From assembly GCF_032163395.1 (NCBI RefSeq), contig NZ_CP119968.1, forward strand, positions 47,501-111,500: 64,000 nt of DNA. The letters run 5' to 3'. Shown here piece after piece: positions 55,161-63,004 of this stretch. This DNA is from Gloeocapsopsis dulcis. Lineage in GTDB: Bacteria > Cyanobacteriota > Cyanobacteriia > Cyanobacteriales > Chroococcidiopsidaceae. The first letter of the stretch is position 1. The number at the start of each line of letters is the position of its first letter. The notes below the pieces were generated by a model. That model was not told the DNA's origin and made no database searches. It saw only the letters and a list, made by a program, of their open reading frames with translations. A program made the position numbers and the translations under genes.

Positions 55161-55188
55161 TAACTGCAAAAGTATCACCAATCAACAA

Positions 55189-55353
55189 GTAAAACTCACG
55201 GCAAAACGCAATAACCACGTCAGAGACTACCTGTACAAGACGGCACGCTTGATCGCGAACCACTGTATCCAAAACAGTATTTCCAACTTAACTTTTAGGT
55301 ATAGTTCTGGTATCAAATTAGGGCAAGCAAACTTAAAAACTGGTGGTTTCTAA
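55189..55353 (+). mobile_element. remnant of an IS200/IS605-type TnpB
   Basis: The open piece KLTAKRNNHVRDYLYKTAR plus LIANHCIQNSIS and YSSGIKLGQANL matches the middle of TnpB (OrfB) proteins, where R-N-(x)3-DYLHK-x-AR, a strand, then GIKQG-NLG is usual. After GQANL the frame leaves the family and ends. No catalytic DED triad or zinc finger remains, and no TnpA is nearby. It is a short dead fragment, starting about 30 bases after the membrane-protein gene. Confidence 0.65.
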
Positions 55354-55478
55354 AAGTGAGATGCAGGTCCTCAACCGTAACGAAGCTGGTACTTGATGCG
55401 AACCATATCATTAACTTACATTAAAAATCTCTGGGCATTGAGTGAGCCGACATCTTGCTTATTTATACGTAGTAGCTT

Positions 55479-55601
55479 ATGAATCGTGACTTAATTCCTT
55501 TTCTTGTTGGTGTTAGTCTGCTTGTTGTTTATCTGATTTTTTCGGCAAAGACGGAGATGGGAACTAAACTTTTCTGGAAAAAGAAGCCGCCAACACGTTA
55601 A
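55479..55601 (+). CDS. 40-residue single-pass membrane peptide
   Basis: An ATG at 55479 opens 40 codons: a short N-terminus MNRDLIP, one hydrophobic helix FLVGVSLLVVYLIFSA (residues about 8-23), and a basic tail FWKKKPPTR. The size and plan resemble small thylakoid or membrane-complex subunits, but I recognise no family. It lies 31 bases upstream of an aminotransferase gene in the same orientation. No clear ribosome site. The regular helix-plus-basic-tail plan makes it more than chance. Confidence 0.45.
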   Translation: MNRDLIPFLVGVSLLVVYLIFSAKTEMGTKLFWKKKPPTR

Positions 55602-55632
55602 ATTTGGGAAACTAACGCACAAATTGTCAAAA

Positions 55633-56796
55633 ATGAAAACTATGACGACGTCGCGGATGCAGGTTGTACAGTCGCCAGTTATTCCGATTGTGGGAGAACT
55701 GATTCGTAATTTTCCTGGCACAATTTCTTTAGGGCAAGGTGTTGTATACTATCCACCACCACCTGAAGCGACTGATCTCACTAAATTTTTTGCCGATCCG
55801 ACAAATCATCAATACAAAGCCATTGAAGGTATTGCTCCTTTAATTGCAGCAATCAAAGCAAAACTGCAAACTTTTAATGGCATTGAGCTTGACAAGCAAT
55901 GCATTATGGTGACGGCTGGTAGTAATATGGGGTTTATGAATGCACTGCTGGCAATAACTTCAGTAGGTGATGAAGTTATTCTCCAGACACCCTACTATTT
56001 CAATCATGAAATGGCGATCCAAATTGCAGGGTGTCATTCAGTATTTGTACTTACTGATGAAAACTATCAACTGCGCCCCGAGGCGATCGCACAAGCAATT
56101 ACGTCTAAAACCAAAGCCGTAGTGACAATTTCACCCAATAACCCAACGGGTGCAGTTTATTCTCAAGAAGCCTTACGCGAAGTCAATCAACTTTGTCGCG
56201 ATCGCGGAATTTACCACATTAGTGATGAAGCCTACGAATACTTTACCTACGACGGCATCAACCACGTTTCCCCTGGTGGGTTTCCTCAAAGTCATGCCCA
56301 AACAATTTCGCTATACAGTCTTTCTAAAGCTTATGGATTTGCAAGTTGGCGAATTGGCTACATGGTGATTCCGGAACACTTACTCGTTCCCATCAAAAAA
56401 GTTCAAGATACGAATTTGATTTGTCCACCCGTCATTTCGCAATATGCTGCGTTAGGTGCATTACAAACGGGATTTGATTATTGCCGAAGTCATATTCAAG
56501 CGATCGCCAGGGTACGCCAACTTGTTTTGCGATCGCTCAACTCACTGCAAGGATTGTGTACAATTGCACCTGCTCATGGTGCTTTTTACTTTTTCCTAAA
56601 GGTGCATACTCAATTAGATGCTTTTGAATTAACCGAACGCCTCATCCGCGAACATCGAGTTGCAGTGCTTCCAGGAACAGCGTTTGGTATGGATCGCGGG
56701 TGTTATCTGCGTGTTGCTTATGGTGCATTACAAGAATCCACAGCTAAAGAGGGTATGGAACGTTTAGTAAAAGGCTTACAAACAATTTTGACTTGA
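55633..56796 (+). CDS. class I/II PLP-dependent aminotransferase
   Basis: A 387-residue fold-type I aminotransferase. Motifs are NFPGTISLGQGVVYYPPPPE, MVTAGSNMGFMNALLAI, VVTISPNNPTGAVYSQEAL, HISDEAYEYFTY and the PLP lysine in SLYSLSKAYGFASWRIGYMV, with the substrate-carboxylate Arg in YLRVAYGAL near the end. It is of the Asp/aromatic/methionine group; the substrate cannot be fixed. I use the ATG at 55633 rather than the TTG at 55624; another ATG is at 55642. Convergent with the MocR-type gene at 56845. Confidence 0.9.
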   Translation: MKTMTTSRMQVVQSPVIPIVGELIRNFPGTISLGQGVVYYPPPPEATDLTKFFADPTNHQYKAIEGIAPLIAAIKAKLQTFNGIELDKQCIMVTAGSNMGFMNALLAITSVGDEVILQTPYYFNHEMAIQIAGCHSVFVLTDENYQLRPEAIAQAITSKTKAVVTISPNNPTGAVYSQEALREVNQLCRDRGIYHISDEAYEYFTYDGINHVSPGGFPQSHAQTISLYSLSKAYGFASWRIGYMVIPEHLLVPIKKVQDTNLICPPVISQYAALGALQTGFDYCRSHIQAIARVRQLVLRSLNSLQGLCTIAPAHGAFYFFLKVHTQLDAFELTERLIREHRVAVLPGTAFGMDRGCYLRVAYGALQESTAKEGMERLVKGLQTILT

Positions 56797-56844
56797 CATC
56801 TTCTTGATTGTGTGCATAGAGTTTTTGTTTGCTGGGCAACTCAA

Positions 56845-58317
56845 TTATGACAAGTACGCTTGCACTAATTCGCTCAACACTGAAATACCCCGATCAATCT
56901 TCTCTGGAGATAGAGTAAAATTGAGACGCAATGCAGGATAACCCTGTTGTCCAGGAAAAAACGGTGTTCCTTCAGCAACAAAAACCCCGCGCGACAAAGC
57001 TTGCTGACAAATTTCGGACATTGGTAAACCCACTGGCATTTGTACCCACAAAAAAGCACCACCATTAGGAACTGTCCACGATGCTGAGGGTGGAAAATAC
57101 TTGTGCAACGCACCTAACATAGCATTTTGACTTTGACGATGTTGAGCTTGTAAGTGTGCTAAGTGATGACGGTAGTGTCCTGAGGCAAGATACTCACTCA
57201 CAATTGCTTGAGACACTGTAGAAACATGAAGATCGTCAAGTAACTTACGTTCGACTAACGGTTGATAATGCTTTCCTGTGACTACCAAGTAACCAACTCG
57301 GATACCTGGCATTAAGGTTTTAGAAAAAGTCCCTACATAAGTCGCAATATCTTTGCGATCTAAAGCTTTGATTGGGGCGGGGACAGGTTCAAAGTTCAAC
57401 CCTTCATAAGCATTATCTTCTAGAATTACGCAGTCATAACGTTCTGCAAGTTGTAGCAATTGTTGACGATGCGATTGGGAAGTTGTAATTCCTGTAGGAT
57501 TATGCAAAGTGCTAACAGTAAATATCAGCTTTGGGCGATATGTGTGAAGATTTTTCTCCAATAACTCAAGATTCATTCCTGCGGCTGTCATGGGAATACC
57601 AATTACCCTTGCTCCCATGCTGTATAACAGTGATAGCATTCCGTGCCAGGTAGGGCTTTCAACAATTACCCAATCGCCTGGTTTAACGTAATAATGAACG
57701 ACTAACGATAACCCTTGTTTAGAACCATTGGTAATAATGAGATTCTCTGGTGTAACATTCATACCATGTTGCTGTACTAGCATCCGGCTAATTTGCTGCC
57801 GCAGCATCAACTGTCCTTGCGGATTGTCATAGTTAAATAAACTACCAGTGACTTGCTTGACAGCCCTTCTGGCAATGCGTGGTAGATCGTCTAAACCTGA
57901 ATCAGAGGGAAAACCGCTACTTAAGTCAATCATCCCTGGTGAAGAACGCGCTTGCAATGATGCCATGTAGAGATTAAAAAACGCACCACCCTTGGCTTCC
58001 TCAAATAGAAATGGCGGTGGTTGTTCGGAGACAATAACATCTTGAGGGGGCGCAAAATTGGAAATGGACTTGCGATGGACTGGGGGATTGACAAAATACC
58101 CTGAACCTTGACGCGCTGCAATTAATCCGTCGGCTTCGAGAACGTTGTAGGCTTCGATAACCGTTAATTTATTAACACCTGTACTCTCAGCTAAAGCGCG
58201 AATTGAGGGCAGTTTGTCGCCTGTTTGCAAAGCTCCTGTTTCAATTAAACGACGAATGCGATCGCGAATTTGTAAATAAACTGCTTTGGATGAATGCCGC
58301 TCTAAAGGAATTCTCAC
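56845..58317 (-). CDS. MocR-type GntR/aminotransferase fusion regulator
   Basis: A 490-residue MocR protein: an N-terminal GntR winged helix (residues about 10-75: YLQIRDRIRRLIETGALQTG, then LPSIRALAESTGVNKLTVIE) fused to a fold-type I aminotransferase domain that binds PLP. The PLP lysine is in GTFSKTLMPGIRVGYLV, with NPTGIT and EDNAYEGLNF before it. MocR proteins sense PLP or amino-compound levels to regulate transcription. The frame extends to TTG at 58344, but GTG at 58317 has a strong ribosome site 7 bases upstream and gives the family N-terminus. Binding partner genes are not evident. Confidence 0.88.
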   Translation of the reverse strand: MRIPLERHSSKAVYLQIRDRIRRLIETGALQTGDKLPSIRALAESTGVNKLTVIEAYNVLEADGLIAARQGSGYFVNPPVHRKSISNFAPPQDVIVSEQPPPFLFEEAKGGAFFNLYMASLQARSSPGMIDLSSGFPSDSGLDDLPRIARRAVKQVTGSLFNYDNPQGQLMLRQQISRMLVQQHGMNVTPENLIITNGSKQGLSLVVHYYVKPGDWVIVESPTWHGMLSLLYSMGARVIGIPMTAAGMNLELLEKNLHTYRPKLIFTVSTLHNPTGITTSQSHRQQLLQLAERYDCVILEDNAYEGLNFEPVPAPIKALDRKDIATYVGTFSKTLMPGIRVGYLVVTGKHYQPLVERKLLDDLHVSTVSQAIVSEYLASGHYRHHLAHLQAQHRQSQNAMLGALHKYFPPSASWTVPNGGAFLWVQMPVGLPMSEICQQALSRGVFVAEGTPFFPGQQGYPALRLNFTLSPEKIDRGISVLSELVQAYLS

Positions 58318-58324
58318 GGTTCCG

Positions 58325-58332
58325 TCCTTCTT
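58325..58332 (-). promoter_or_regulatory. ribosome-binding site fixing the MocR start
   Basis: AAGAAGGA on the minus strand, 7 bases before GTG 58317. It decides between this start and the TTG at 58344, which has no such site. Confidence 0.55.
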
Positions 58333-58529
58333 GAAGAATGACAATCCGATGATGTTTTGTCATCATAAATGATTCTTCAATAAATGTCCTAGTACACTTC
58401 TACTTTATTTATCTAGAACAGTTGATATTGAATAAAACTGTACTATTTAAAAAAAAATAATTTGTACCTTCTCTTTAAGAAAGATATATAGGAAAACTAA
58501 AGGAAGAACTAAATTAATCCCACAAATTG

Positions 58530-58775
58530 ATGAAAAATTCTAGTTCATCCTATAGTTTTTTGCCAAAGAAGTACAGTAAAAAAAATCTATTTAGAGTGAT
58601 TCTATTAGATTTACTTCAATTTTTAATAAGCAGCGATCGCATACAAGTTCGTCAAAAAAAAGATCGCTATGGTCGTTCTTATTGGCAAGCTTATGATCCA
58701 GCTTCCGAAAGCAAAATTACCCTTGCTTCAGAAGCAGAAATGCGAATTTGGATTGAACAACACTATTATAAATAA
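58530..58775 (+). CDS. small protein of unknown function
   Basis: An 81-residue protein. A basic N-terminus (FLPKKYSKKNLFR) leads to a helix ILLDLLQFLISSDRIQVRQK, then YGRSYWQAYDPASESKITLA and an acidic helix SEAEMRIWIEQHYY. It is not membrane-spanning. I do not recognise a named family, but the compact fold-like pattern suggests a real small cyanobacterial protein. ATG at 58530 (TTG just before). It is followed 2 bases later by a second small gene, so they are probably one unit. Confidence 0.62.
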   Translation: MKNSSSSYSFLPKKYSKKNLFRVILLDLLQFLISSDRIQVRQKKDRYGRSYWQAYDPASESKITLASEAEMRIWIEQHYYK

Positions 58776-58777
58776 TC

Positions 58778-58942
58778 ATGGAACCCATAGTTTATTTTCT
58801 AACTTATGGATGTTGGTTAGTTTATTGTTGGTTATTGACTAATGCTAAGAATCAACCACTTCCTCCCCCATCACGTTTTGAGCGTAAGTATGGTTCTGAT
58901 AAACCAAATATTCGTCTTTATTACCAAAAACTTTGGTTTTAA
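58778..58942 (+). CDS. 54-residue membrane-anchored peptide
   Basis: ATG at 58778, 2 bases after the preceding stop. The protein has one hydrophobic helix (IVYFLTYGCWLVYCWLL, about residues 4-20) and a short tail with NQPLPPPSRFERKYGSD and ending YYQKLWF. Proline-rich and aromatic. No family recognised. The tight spacing to the upstream gene supports expression. Followed by a 100-base gap to the convergent modBC. Confidence 0.5.
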   Translation: MEPIVYFLTYGCWLVYCWLLTNAKNQPLPPPSRFERKYGSDKPNIRLYYQKLWF

Positions 58943-59043
58943 AAAACTAGATCTAGATATCAAAAACAATAGAGAGTACCTAGTGTAAGTAAGCCAACTC
59001 AATTAAATGTAAGATAGCTGTTGAGTTTGGGAAGATAAAAGCT

Positions 59044-60858
59044 TCACTCCTGCATCAAAATCAGCCGTAAGGGATCTAGACGCACGTACCAGGGAAAAGG
59101 ACTCTCTTTGAGAGTTGCCCATTTTTCCTTAAAAACTTCAGCTTGCAGGTGGTAGTCATTGGGATGTAGCGGGCGATCGCACAATTTAAGATATAGTGTC
59201 ATGCGATGTGGCGTTTCTCCTGTTTGCGCTAACCAGCAAGGGAAAGTATTTTCAGCATGAGGGTCATTAGTAAAGATGAGTTGATGGGCGCGAATTCCCA
59301 GATAATTTAGCTGTTCTGGGATCGGTTCAATAACTTGCAGTTTTACTCCCCACTCAAGTGCTGTAACTTCACCAGGGGTACTACTAATTTGAGCGCGAGA
59401 GAAGTTTTTGCACCCTGTCAGTTGGGCAATGTTAACAGTATGTGGTCGCTCAAAAATTTCATACTTAGAACCAGAAGCGATCGCCTTACCACTTGCCAAC
59501 ACCAACAAATCGCGACAAACGCGGTAAGCTTCTTCTAAATTGTGTGTGACAAATAGAGTTACACCAGGATAAGTCGAGAGCGTTAGAATTAACTGCTTTT
59601 CTAGCTGACTGCGTAAGTGAGTATCCAGTGCGGAAAAAGGTTCATCCAACAACAGTGCTTCAGGTTGACTTGCCAAAGCCCTTGCTAATGCTACCCTTTG
59701 CTGTTGTCCGCCAGAAAGTTGGTGCGGATAGCGGTTTTCTATTCCTGGCAATTGCACGGCTGTGAGGTGTGCTACTATTTGCTGCTTAATTTGTGCTTTA
59801 GGTGTATGTTTGGGTAAACCGAAGGCAATATTCTCACCCACTGTTAGATGCGGGAACAAAGCGTAATTTTGGAAGAGGAAAGCAATACGGCGATCGCGTG
59901 CGGGAATATTAATGCGGTGTTCGGAGTCAAATAGTACCCTCCCGTTCAATTCAATACGTCCTTTTGTTGGTGTTTCTATGCCAGCAATGCACTGCAAAAT
60001 CATACTTTTACCAGCACCAGAAGCCCCCAGCATTCCCAACGCCTGCTGATTATTTGTACTAAAAGTCACATTCAACTGAAAGTTACCCAGTTGCTTTTGA
60101 ATGTCTGCAATCAGCCCAGAAGGGGTAATGGGTAAGGGGTAATGGGTAAGGGGTAATGGGTAATTAGAAATTCTGCCGCTGTTCCTCTGTTTTCCTCTCT
60201 TTCTCGCGAATTCTTGCCAAAAATTGACTGCGCTGATTGCAGAAAGCGAAATTGCTAGAATTACCAATGACCACAGCCAGGCTTCATTCATGGCTCCTGC
60301 TTCCACAGCAAAATAAATTGCCATGGGTAGCGTCTGAGTTTCTCCAGGAATGTTGCCAGCTAACATTAAAGTTGCCCCAAATTCGCCCAAAGCACGGGCA
60401 AAAGCTAGAGTTGTTCCTGCTAAGATTCCTTGGTTAGCTAGGGGCAAAGTAATTCGCCAAAACACTGTCAATTCAGAGGCACCAAGAGTTCTAGCTGCCC
60501 TTTGCAGATTTGGATCGATTTGTTCAAAGGCTCCCAGCGCTGTTTTGTACATTAAGGGAAAAGATACAACTGTAGCTGTAATAACAGCGGCATACCAAGT
60601 GAATACAATACTAATATTTAGGTATTCTAATAGTTTTCCTAAAACACCATTTTTGCCAAACAACAATAGCAACAAAAAACCAACAACTGTGGGTGGTAAA
60701 ATCAAGGGTGAAACAAAAAATCCCTCAATTAATGATTTCCACTTTCCCCGATATTCCAGCATCCAATAAGCAGCCGCAATACCGACAAAAAAAGTAATCA
60801 ATGTAGCAAATAAAGCTGTTTTTAAAGATATCCATAATGGGGACATATCAACTAACAT
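59044..60858 (-). CDS. modBC: molybdate ABC transporter permease-ATPase fusion (ModB-ModC)
   Basis: A 604-residue fusion. Residues 1-225 are the permease ModB, with about five helices and the ABC-contact loop DPNLQRAARTLGASELTVFW. Residues about 248-470 are the ATPase ModC, with Walker A LGASGAGKSMILQ, signature LSGGQQQRVALARALAS and Walker B LLLDEPFSALDTHL; a molybdate-binding-type C-terminal part follows. Such a fusion is known in cyanobacteria. The linker (residues 232-246, YPLPLTHYPLPITP) is encoded by a tandem heptamer repeat, so repeat DNA has been accepted into the coding sequence. Coupled 13 bases after modA on the same strand. Confidence 0.93.
   Translation of the reverse strand: MLVDMSPLWISLKTALFATLITFFVGIAAAYWMLEYRGKWKSLIEGFFVSPLILPPTVVGFLLLLLFGKNGVLGKLLEYLNISIVFTWYAAVITATVVSFPLMYKTALGAFEQIDPNLQRAARTLGASELTVFWRITLPLANQGILAGTTLAFARALGEFGATLMLAGNIPGETQTLPMAIYFAVEAGAMNEAWLWSLVILAISLSAISAVNFWQEFARKRGKQRNSGRISNYPLPLTHYPLPITPSGLIADIQKQLGNFQLNVTFSTNNQQALGMLGASGAGKSMILQCIAGIETPTKGRIELNGRVLFDSEHRINIPARDRRIAFLFQNYALFPHLTVGENIAFGLPKHTPKAQIKQQIVAHLTAVQLPGIENRYPHQLSGGQQQRVALARALASQPEALLLDEPFSALDTHLRSQLEKQLILTLSTYPGVTLFVTHNLEEAYRVCRDLLVLASGKAIASGSKYEIFERPHTVNIAQLTGCKNFSRAQISSTPGEVTALEWGVKLQVIEPIPEQLNYLGIRAHQLIFTNDPHAENTFPCWLAQTGETPHRMTLYLKLCDRPLHPNDYHLQAEVFKEKWATLKESPFPWYVRLDPLRLILMQE
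60123..60164. repeat. six tandem heptamers inside modBC coding sequence
   Basis: Six GGGTAAT/GGGTAAG heptamers in alternating order over 42 bases, with almost no decay. On the coding (minus) strand CTTACCCATTACCC is stop-free in all three frames. It encodes the ModB-ModC linker. Confidence 0.9.
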
Positions 60859-60871
60859 CGGGATGATTTCT

Positions 60872-61681
60872 TTATGTTGCTATACCAAAACCATATTTTT
60901 TAAATATAGATATTGCTTGCTTATTATTTAAAAACTGGATATATTGTTTGGCAGAATCAGGTTTTTTACTACTACTGACAACTGCAACAGGGTAAACAAT
61001 CGGAGAATGTAAATTTTCAAAAGCTGTAGCTACTACTCGAACTTTATCAGATAACTTGGCATCTGTGGTGTAGACAATCCCTGCATCAGCATTACCACTT
61101 TCTACAGCAGCTAGCACATTACGAACGTTATTACCAAACACTAATTTTGGTTTAACTTGCGCTAAAATTTCTAAGTTCTTGCATAATTCCTCGGAATATT
61201 GCCCTACGGGTACGCTACGAAATTCGCCTACCGCAATTCGCTTGACATCATTACCTGTTAATTGACGGAAGCTATTGATTTTCAAGCGAGAATTACTTGG
61301 TACAATCAAGACGAGGCGATTAGTTAATAGATTAAGACGGGTATTAGGAAGTATTAGATTCTTCTCCTGCAATGCATTCATTTGCTTTGTGGCGGCAGAA
61401 AAAAAGATGTCGGCTGGCGCACCTTGTTCTATTTGTTGCTGTAAGGCACCCGAAGCACCAAAGTTATAATTAACTTTAATATTTGACTGGGTTTGTTGAA
61501 AAAGTGGCTGAATTTCTTGCAAGGCATCTTGTAGACTAGCCGCAGCAGATACAAGTAATGTTGTATTTGCTTGTGCCACAATTGAAGGTATAGTAAGCCA
61601 CTTTAAACTAATCACTAAAATAAGCGTAGTAACTACTCCACAAATAAAGATAAATTTTTTTCTTTTCATAGAGTCTTTCAT
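60872..61681 (-). CDS. modA: molybdate-binding protein ModA
   Basis: A 269-residue periplasmic binding protein of the ModA type. A signal peptide (FIFICGVVTTLILVISLKWL) precedes SAAASLQDALQEIQPLFQQ, NYNFGASGALQQQIEQGAPA, DIFFSAATKQMNAL and later the GNADAGIVYTTDAKL segment. The small SAAASL and GASGAL loops bind the oxyanion. It delivers molybdate to the ModBC fusion next door. Two ATGs (61681 and 61669) are possible starts. The upstream 270 bases, AT-rich, should contain its promoter; no ModE-type site is assigned. Confidence 0.93.
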   Translation of the reverse strand: MKDSMKRKKFIFICGVVTTLILVISLKWLTIPSIVAQANTTLLVSAAASLQDALQEIQPLFQQTQSNIKVNYNFGASGALQQQIEQGAPADIFFSAATKQMNALQEKNLILPNTRLNLLTNRLVLIVPSNSRLKINSFRQLTGNDVKRIAVGEFRSVPVGQYSEELCKNLEILAQVKPKLVFGNNVRNVLAAVESGNADAGIVYTTDAKLSDKVRVVATAFENLHSPIVYPVAVVSSSKKPDSAKQYIQFLNNKQAISIFKKYGFGIAT

Positions 61682-61793
61682 TAACTATCTATGTTGTTCG
61701 CAAAAAAAAACTAGCCATATATAATAGTACTTATAGCAAATAAATTTTGCAGAAAAACGTATTAAACTATGCACGAAAAACAATAACAATAGA

Positions 61794-61813
61794 GGTAGGC
61801 ATATTGCCTGCCC
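61794..61813. repeat. GGTAGGCA...TGCCTGCC inverted repeat
   Basis: Two arms pair with one G-T wobble around a 3-base loop. It is similar to the hairpin after the diheme cytochrome gene at 18356-18374. It lies between divergent modA and the convergent end of the methyltransferase gene. Confidence 0.45.
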
Positions 61814-61951
61814 ATTAATAAGAAAATGCTGTGAATTATGGCAATGGTCAATAGGCTGAGAATTCTATAGGATCTCAGAATCATTGTCTTGTAAAGTTTG
61901 CTTAACGAAGAAAACCTCCGCACGCAACTTTCCGCTGCCCAAATCTCGCTT

Positions 61952-62953
61952 TTAACCCTGAACCGCAGGTCTGTGCCAGTGTCCCCTGACCCCTGCTATA
62001 GTTATACAAATTGGCTCTTGCTGACAAAGAAGTTTGTTGTAGAGAGTAACAACATCTTGATTTTGGTTTTTGCTTAAAAAGCGAAAAGCCGAAGCAGCTA
62101 AATACGGTAATTCTTCTTCAAAAGCTATCCATTTTCTTGCTAGCTCTTCAGCTACAAAGCCCGTAGTGTTTGAACCAGCAAATATATCTAAAACTGTATC
62201 TCCAGGTTCAGTTAAAAAATTAATAAAAAACAGCGGTAGCTTCTGAGGAAATCTTGCTGGATGTGGAGAGATAGCAACAGATTTACAGAGTTGAATATAC
62301 TGAGAATTACTTTCGGTATTGGGAATTTCTAGTAAGTTTGAAGGAATAGCACCACCATTATCAGTGGCAAAGCTTGTACTAATATCATGTCCTGAAGGTC
62401 TTTCTTTTGGTTTATAGTACTTTTGAGGATTAGCTTGTAGCTTCTTCATCCGATCCGAGTAGGGAACTAAAACATTACTGACATTGGCTTTAGGATGGTC
62501 GGTTTTTGACAACCACCAAACTGTGTTTACAGCATCTTTAGCGCGGATCTTACGCTTGTTTACCCACTCAATTGGGGAAGGGAGTTTTGCAGGATTAAAC
62601 CAAAAGAACTCTTGTGCAAGTCTAAACTCTAACTCGTCACAAAGTTTAATCAGAATCCGGTAATTATGGAGCGATCGCACTGGACGTTTACTTTGATATG
62701 CTCCACCCAAATCAAGTACAAAACTACCAGTTGGCGAAAGAACTCGATAAATCTTCTTGCAAAACGCAAGTAACCACTCTACATAATCTGCTTGTTCAAC
62801 ATTACCGTAAGTTTTTTGACGTTGTAGGGCAAAAGGTGGTGAAGTCAATACTAAATCGATAGAATTAGGTTCAATCTGATCTAGCAGTAAAAGTGAATCA
62901 CCAACATATGCTGCGCCGTAGTTTGTGGTGTATAGAGGAGCTAGGACCATCAT
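61952..62953 (-). CDS. DNA methyltransferase of the beta-type N4-cytosine/N6-adenine class
   Basis: A 333-residue DNA methyltransferase. The catalytic motif IV is LVLTSPPFALQRQKTYGN and motif I comes late in GDTVLDIFAGSNTTGFVAEE; this order is the beta class. TSPPF is more usual for N4-cytosine enzymes. The middle of the protein holds a target-recognition region (RKIRAKDAVNTVWWLSKTDH). There is no restriction partner next to it. From memory it resembles the conserved cyanobacterial GGCC-type m4C methyltransferase of Synechocystis, but I cannot verify that. The last residues (HWHRPAVQG) are encoded in CCCCTGACCCC-type repeat sequence, so the C-terminus may be non-native. Confidence 0.85.
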   Translation of the reverse strand: MMVLAPLYTTNYGAAYVGDSLLLLDQIEPNSIDLVLTSPPFALQRQKTYGNVEQADYVEWLLAFCKKIYRVLSPTGSFVLDLGGAYQSKRPVRSLHNYRILIKLCDELEFRLAQEFFWFNPAKLPSPIEWVNKRKIRAKDAVNTVWWLSKTDHPKANVSNVLVPYSDRMKKLQANPQKYYKPKERPSGHDISTSFATDNGGAIPSNLLEIPNTESNSQYIQLCKSVAISPHPARFPQKLPLFFINFLTEPGDTVLDIFAGSNTTGFVAEELARKWIAFEEELPYLAASAFRFLSKNQNQDVVTLYNKLLCQQEPICITIAGVRGHWHRPAVQG

Positions 62954-63004
62954 TAGGTTAGGACTTGTTTTGTACTATTACGCTGCGCGATCGCCCTTTT
63001 GAAG

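Noticed and set aside
59044-60858. modBC fusion as a missing stop or assembly error
   Set aside because: Fused ModB-ModC is known in cyanobacteria, and the frame is continuous through the repeat-coded linker.
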